This document shows, in pieces, positions 5,220-8,100 of a stretch of DNA of 8,100 bases. The translations under genes were made by a program, and so were the position numbers. The stretch's first letter is position 1. Every line of letters starts with the position of its first letter. The DNA comes from Acidimicrobiia bacterium. Lineage in GTDB: Bacteria > Actinomycetota > Acidimicrobiia > Spongiisociales > SHLN01. The notes beneath the pieces are model-generated. The model made no database searches. It was not told where the DNA came from and saw only the letters and a list, made by a program, of their open reading frames with translations. Where the stretch lies: positions 1 to 8,100 of the forward strand of contig JAUXLW010000049.1 of NCBI GenBank assembly GCA_030623545.1, written 5' to 3'.

Positions 5220-5764
5220 AGATCTATACCAAGACCGGGGATGAAGGCCAGACGGGCCTGCTCTACGGCGGCCGGGTGTGGAAAGACGATCCGGGACCGG
5301 AGGCATACGGCGCGGTGGACGAAGCGGTTGCAGCCTTCGGCGTCGCCCGGGTGCTCGCCGGGGAAGGCCTGGCCGAACGTCTGCTCGCGATCCAGCGGGA
5401 CCTGTTCGTCGTCGGGGCCGAACTCGCCACCGCGCCACAAAAACGTTCCAAACTCGAACCCGGTGTTAGCCGGGCGACCAGCGAAATGGTGGAGCGACTC
5501 GAAGGCTGGATCGATGGGGCTGTGGCCGAGAAGGAGCTCCCAAGAGAATTCGTCGTTCCCGGTGAGAGCCCCCTGGAGGCCGCTCTCGAGGTGGCTAGAG
5601 CGACGGTACGCCGGGCGGAGCGAAGGGTCGTTTCGCTGGCTCGCAGTGGCGGGCTGGACGGAAGCGACGTGCCGGTATACCTCAATCGACTCGCGGATCT
5701 GACATACGTTCTTGCCCGCTCAGCTGCGCCGGAGTGGCGCCCCTCCAGAACCAAGGAGAAATAG
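5216..5764 (+). CDS. pduO: ATP:cob(I)alamin adenosyltransferase, PduO type
   Basis: Transfers the 5'-deoxyadenosyl group of ATP to cob(I)alamin or a corrinoid precursor, making adenosylcobalamin in the cytoplasm. The 182-residue product has the usual PduO-family length. It shows the N-terminal ATP motif YTKTGDEGQTG (4-14), GGRVWKDD (18-25), then AYGAVDEAVAAFGVAR (30-45). The Asn common after VDEL in this family is absent. QRDLF (60-64) is followed by VPGESPLEAAL (114-124), the basic helix VRRAERRVVSLA (131-142) with the conserved Arg/Glu residues, and YLNRLADLTYVLAR (155-168). The GTG start overlaps the membrane protein stop by four bases and lacks its own ribosome site. The stop touches the pepA start as TAGTG. 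No B12-dependent enzyme is in view, so its client is elsewhere. The symbol denotes the family, not a propanediol operon. Confidence 0.95.
   Translation: MKIYTKTGDEGQTGLLYGGRVWKDDPGPEAYGAVDEAVAAFGVARVLAGEGLAERLLAIQRDLFVVGAELATAPQKRSKLEPGVSRATSEMVERLEGWIDGAVAEKELPREFVVPGESPLEAALEVARATVRRAERRVVSLARSGGLDGSDVPVYLNRLADLTYVLARSAAPEWRPSRTKEK
5753..5758 (+). promoter_or_regulatory. Ribosome binding site of pepA (decides GTG 5764)
   Basis: AAGGAG lies five bases before GTG 5764, inside the last codons of the adenosyltransferase gene. It selects GTG 5764 over the in-frame upstream ATT/GTG-like options from 5734, which would add ten residues (MAPLQNQGEI) not expected for the family. Confidence 0.8.
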
Positions 5765-7215
5765 TGATCGAAGTCACTGCCGGGGGAGACCTGGCATCCG
5801 AAGCGGCAGATGTGCTGGTGCTGCCGGTGTTGGCCGACCGCTCCTGGGGCCCCGGAGCCGACTGGCTGGCCGAGGAGCTAGGGGACTATCTGGTCGACGT
5901 TCTCGACGATGCCGACTTTGAGGGCAAGGCCGGTACGACGGCCTCGGTGCCGACCAGGGACCGGCTAAATTTCAAGCGAGTATTGCTGGTCGGTCTCGGC
6001 TCTGATCCCGATCTCGAGCAGGTTCGCCGCGGGGCCGGCACAGCCGGTAGAAAGACCACTAAGGACATCACCGTGGCGACCACCCTGCATCAGCTGATGG
6101 ATGGGGCGGCCGGCGCAACTGTCGAGGGCTTTCTGCTCGGCCAGTATCGCTTCGACCGGTATCAAAGTGAGAAGAAGCCGCTGAAGACCGAGGAGCTTCG
6201 GTTCGTCGGCACCGGGGCCGAGGATGCTGCCGCGCAGTCGGCCCGCTCCCGAGTGGTGGTCGACGCGGTGACGCTGGCTCGCGACCTCATCAATGAGCCC
6301 CCGGGAGCTAAGCCGCCGGTCGAGATGGTGGCTCATGCCCGCCGCATTGCCGAAGAGGGCGGGCTCGAACTGACTGTATATGAGCCGGATGAGTTCGAGG
6401 ATGAGCGTTTCGGAGGATTGGCCGGCGTTGCCGCCGGCTCCCACGCCCCGGCGGCGATGGTGGTCCTGCGCTACGAGCCGGAGGATCCCCGGGGGTTCAT
6501 CGCTCTGGTGGGCAAGGGCATCATTTTCGATTCGGGTGGCCTGTCGCTCAAGCCCCCAGCCGGGATGGAGGCGATGAAGACCGACATGTCCGGTGCAGCC
6601 GCCGTGCTCGCCACCATGCAAGCGGTCGCCGCCCTGGCTCCTCCCGTTCGCGTTATGGCGGTCACTCCATTCACTGAGAACATGCCGGGCGGCGGCGCCC
6701 AGCGGCCCGGTGACGTCCTAACCCCCCGCAACGGCACCACGGTGGAAGTGCTCAACACTGATGCCGAGGGTCGTTTGATCCTGGCGGATGCCCTTTCGCT
6801 GGCGGCAGAGGAAGAACCCGATTTGATCGTCGATATCGCCACCCTCACAGGCGGTTGCCTGGTAGCGCTCGGCGAGAAAATCGCCGGGCTCTTCGGCAAC
6901 GATGATGAGGCGATCGAGAAGGTCAAAGCCGCCGCCGCGGCTGCCGGTGAGGATGTCTGGCAGTTGCCGCTCCACGACGAGTACGAAAAGAACATCGAAT
7001 CGGAGATTGCGGATATCAAGAACAGCGGTCCCCGCTTTGCCCAGTCGATCAATGCGGCGCTATTTCTCAAGCATTTCGTGGGAGACGTTCCCTGGGTCCA
7101 CCTCGATATCGCCGGACCGGCCCGCTGGCCCGACAATGAGCACTATCAGGTGAAGGGCGGCTCCGGCTTCGGGGTCCGCACGATGCTGACCCTCGTGGAG
7201 CAGGCCGCCGGTTAG
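5764..7215 (+). CDS. pepA: Leucyl aminopeptidase (M17 family, PepA type)
   Basis: Two-metal cytoplasmic aminopeptidase that removes N-terminal residues, often Leu, from peptides; family members assemble as hexamers. From GTG 5764 the product is 483 residues, close to the roughly 500 of E. coli PepA. The N-terminal macro-like domain covers about 1-160 and the catalytic domain about 165-483. Metal and catalytic residues are complete: Lys251 and Asp256 in GKGIIFDSGG, Lys263 in LSLKP, Asp274 in KTDMSG, and the family signature NTDAEGRL (331-338) with Asp333, Glu335 and Arg337. DIATLTGG (357-364) and SGFGVRT (467-473) also fit. The start follows AAGGAG and overlaps the adenosyltransferase stop by one base, so it is probably in one transcript from the TATAAT promoter near 4471. 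E. coli PepA also binds DNA at cer/carAB; nothing here shows whether this one does. Confidence 0.97.
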   Translation: MIEVTAGGDLASEAADVLVLPVLADRSWGPGADWLAEELGDYLVDVLDDADFEGKAGTTASVPTRDRLNFKRVLLVGLGSDPDLEQVRRGAGTAGRKTTKDITVATTLHQLMDGAAGATVEGFLLGQYRFDRYQSEKKPLKTEELRFVGTGAEDAAAQSARSRVVVDAVTLARDLINEPPGAKPPVEMVAHARRIAEEGGLELTVYEPDEFEDERFGGLAGVAAGSHAPAAMVVLRYEPEDPRGFIALVGKGIIFDSGGLSLKPPAGMEAMKTDMSGAAAVLATMQAVAALAPPVRVMAVTPFTENMPGGGAQRPGDVLTPRNGTTVEVLNTDAEGRLILADALSLAAEEEPDLIVDIATLTGGCLVALGEKIAGLFGNDDEAIEKVKAAAAAAGEDVWQLPLHDEYEKNIESEIADIKNSGPRFAQSINAALFLKHFVGDVPWVHLDIAGPARWPDNEHYQVKGGSGFGVRTMLTLVEQAAG

Positions 7216-7427
7216 GCAGCGAGCAACGAAACTGGAAACCGCTCGATAGGTGCTGCAATGACTCCTTGAGCCGACAGCCGATATGGGCGGGAGTGAGTTG
7301 GAGAATCGTCGCAGGGTGCGGGCGGTGTTGCTTTGCCACAGCTCTGCGTCCTCTGATCCTCACCATCTGGGTTCCGAAGTAGCCTGCTATCGCAGATTGC
7401 GAGGCCCTCGAACGTTGCCCGGAGCGA
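7216..7427. other. Convergent spacer after pepA, no gene recognised
   Basis: Two hundred and twelve bases lie between the pepA stop and the stop of the minus-strand repeat protein. Short frames here have no ribosome site, family resemblance or coding bias. I see no GC-rich hairpin with a T-run and no remnant of the repeat units, so the repeat array ends cleanly at its stop codon. Confidence 0.5.
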
Positions 7428-8100
7428 TCAATCCTCAACCCCGGCATTCCACACCGCCGCACTCGGCCAGTCCCCTCCAACCGCCACCAGGCCGGGGCCA
7501 CCGGCGGTGACGCTCCTCATCTCGACCTCTCCGCCGAAGACCGCCCCGTTGTGGGGGGCCCGGGACCAGGTGATCCCATCGGGAGAGGTCCAAACTGTTG
7601 CGCCTCCGACTGCCACCAGGCCGGGGCCTCCAACGGTCACGCTCGACATCTCGGCTCCGCCGCCGAAGACGACCTCGTTGTGGGGGACCCGAGACCAAGT
7701 AACCCCATCGGGAGAGGTCCACACCACCGCATTCTCAGCGTCGGGGTGCCCATCGGATCCGACTGCCACCAGGCCGGGGCCACCGGCGGTGACGCTGCTC
7801 ATCTCTAGCCCGACCGCTCCGTCGAAGCAACTCCCTGAAGGGGGCGAACATGACGCGCTCTGCATCGCCTCGTCGTGACGCACCCGGGACCAGGTGATCC
7901 CATCGGGGGAGGTCCACACCGCCGCATTCGCACCCGACTCGCAGAATCCGACGGCTACCAGGCCGGGCCCTCCAGCGGTCACGCTCAGCATGACCTTGTC
8001 CTCACCGCCCAAGACCGCCTCGTCATCAACCCGGGTCCAGAGGATCCCATCGGGGGAAGTCCACACCGCCGCACCCGACTCGCCGAATCCGACGGCTACC
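7428..8100 (-). CDS. Tandem-repeat, probably beta-propeller-like protein (5' end beyond window)
   Basis: Partial gene: the frame is open to the window edge and the start is not seen. The GTG at 8066 is inside a repeat and is not a true start. The visible 224 codons hold four full units and a fifth cut short. Each unit runs VAVG, a variable loop, AVWTSPDGITWSRV, PHNEAVFGG-like, then EMSSVTAGGPGL. The SPDGxxW core resembles the Asp-box of sialidase-like propellers (SxDxGxxW) but is one residue shorter. Units are 43-63 residues; one carries an insertion with two Cys (SASCSPPSGSCFDG). The last unit stops at AAVWNAGVED, right after its first strand, as if the chain closes with a partner strand from the N-terminus. 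Such repeats are, to my recollection, common in predicted exported proteins of Acidimicrobiia. Function is unknown; ligand or surface binding is a guess. The gene is convergent with pepA. Confidence 0.85.
   Translation of the reverse strand, partial: VAVGFGESGAAVWTSPDGILWTRVDDEAVLGGEDKVMLSVTAGGPGLVAVGFCESGANAAVWTSPDGITWSRVRHDEAMQSASCSPPSGSCFDGAVGLEMSSVTAGGPGLVAVGSDGHPDAENAVVWTSPDGVTWSRVPHNEVVFGGGAEMSSVTVGGPGLVAVGGATVWTSPDGITWSRAPHNGAVFGGEVEMRSVTAGGPGLVAVGGDWPSAAVWNAGVED
7483..8100 (-). repeat. In-frame tandem repeat array (4+ units)
   Basis: The conserved VAVG/GGPGL boundary recurs on the + strand at 7483, 7612, 7765, 7954 and 8095. This gives units of 129, 153, 189 and 141 bases, all multiples of three. 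A second landmark, CCATCGGGRGARGTCC, recurs near 7577, 7706, 7901 and 8048. Units at 7483 and 7765 share an identical stretch of about 30 bases. Length differences fall in two loops: between VAVG and the WTSPDG strand, and between the PHNE and SSVT segments. The array continues past the right edge. Confidence 0.85.

Noticed and set aside
5734..5763. An upstream start for pepA adding ten residues
   Set aside because: The AAGGAG at 5753-5758 lies inside this extension and points to GTG 5764, and PepA family N-termini do not need the extra MAPLQNQGEI.
4412..5764. A single 450-residue + frame joining an Arg/Gly-rich front part to the adenosyltransferase
   Set aside because: The front part is the shadow of the membrane protein read in another frame. 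Family homology begins exactly at GTG 5216, which forms a four-base overlap with the membrane protein stop.
8064..8066. GTG as the start of the repeat protein
   Set aside because: It encodes the Val of VWTSPDG within a repeat. The frame continues to the window edge with further repeat residues (VAVGFGESGAA), so the gene is partial.
7483..8100. A CRISPR array
   Set aside because: The repeats are long, in frame, unequal in period and translate to a consistent protein motif, with no short identical repeats or unique spacers.
1..8100. Insertion sequence, prophage, toxin-antitoxin or defence system
   Set aside because: No transposase, integrase, terminal inverted repeats with target duplication, or recognisable defence or toxin protein is present.

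Overview
The window is GC-rich, densely packed bacterial DNA. The gene set suggests a high-GC actinobacterium, possibly of the Acidimicrobiia type: GTG/TTG starts, four-base stop/start overlaps, a PduO-type cobalamin adenosyltransferase, a Cys-Gly-Gly-Gly lipoprotein start, and a secreted-type protein built from 'VWTSPDGxTWSRV...GGPGLVAVG' repeats. The taxon is an inference from style and family memory, not from a marker gene.

Layout. (1) Positions 1-388 hold no convincing gene. This stretch contains two related G-rich 'GAGCG..AGCGAGG' modules, a perfect 8-bp hairpin, a possible 8-codon leader ORF with its own ribosome site, and a strong Shine-Dalgarno before the next gene. (2) 389-2817 (+) is a two-gene unit: transketolase (tkt), then a SlyD-like FKBP peptidyl-prolyl isomerase that appears to be a lipoprotein. 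They overlap by GTGA. (3) 2883-4397 (-) encodes a membrane-anchored SGNH/GDSL hydrolase with an extra middle domain, convergent with the first unit. (4) A divergent spacer around 4398-4502 carries a perfect TATAAT box and an AAGGAG site facing right. It drives a three-gene unit: a multi-spanning membrane protein of unknown function, an ATP:cob(I)alamin adenosyltransferase (GTGA overlap) and a leucyl aminopeptidase (TAGTG overlap). (5) 7216-7427 is a short spacer without a recognisable gene. (6) 7428-8100 (-) is the C-terminal part of a tandem-repeat, probably beta-propeller-like protein that runs off the right edge.

How the genes work together. Transketolase serves the non-oxidative pentose phosphate pathway. 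The adenosyltransferase supplies adenosylcobalamin to B12-dependent enzymes encoded elsewhere. PepA-type aminopeptidase recycles peptides. These are housekeeping functions with no evident joint pathway. The less ordinary proteins act at the envelope: the lipoprotein FKBP, the membrane SGNH hydrolase with a lipid-binding-like middle domain, the orphan membrane protein and the repeat protein. I see no mobile element, CRISPR array, rRNA, tRNA or defence locus. The best candidates for something new are the SGNH fusion, the probable AUC start of the membrane protein, and the variable repeat protein.
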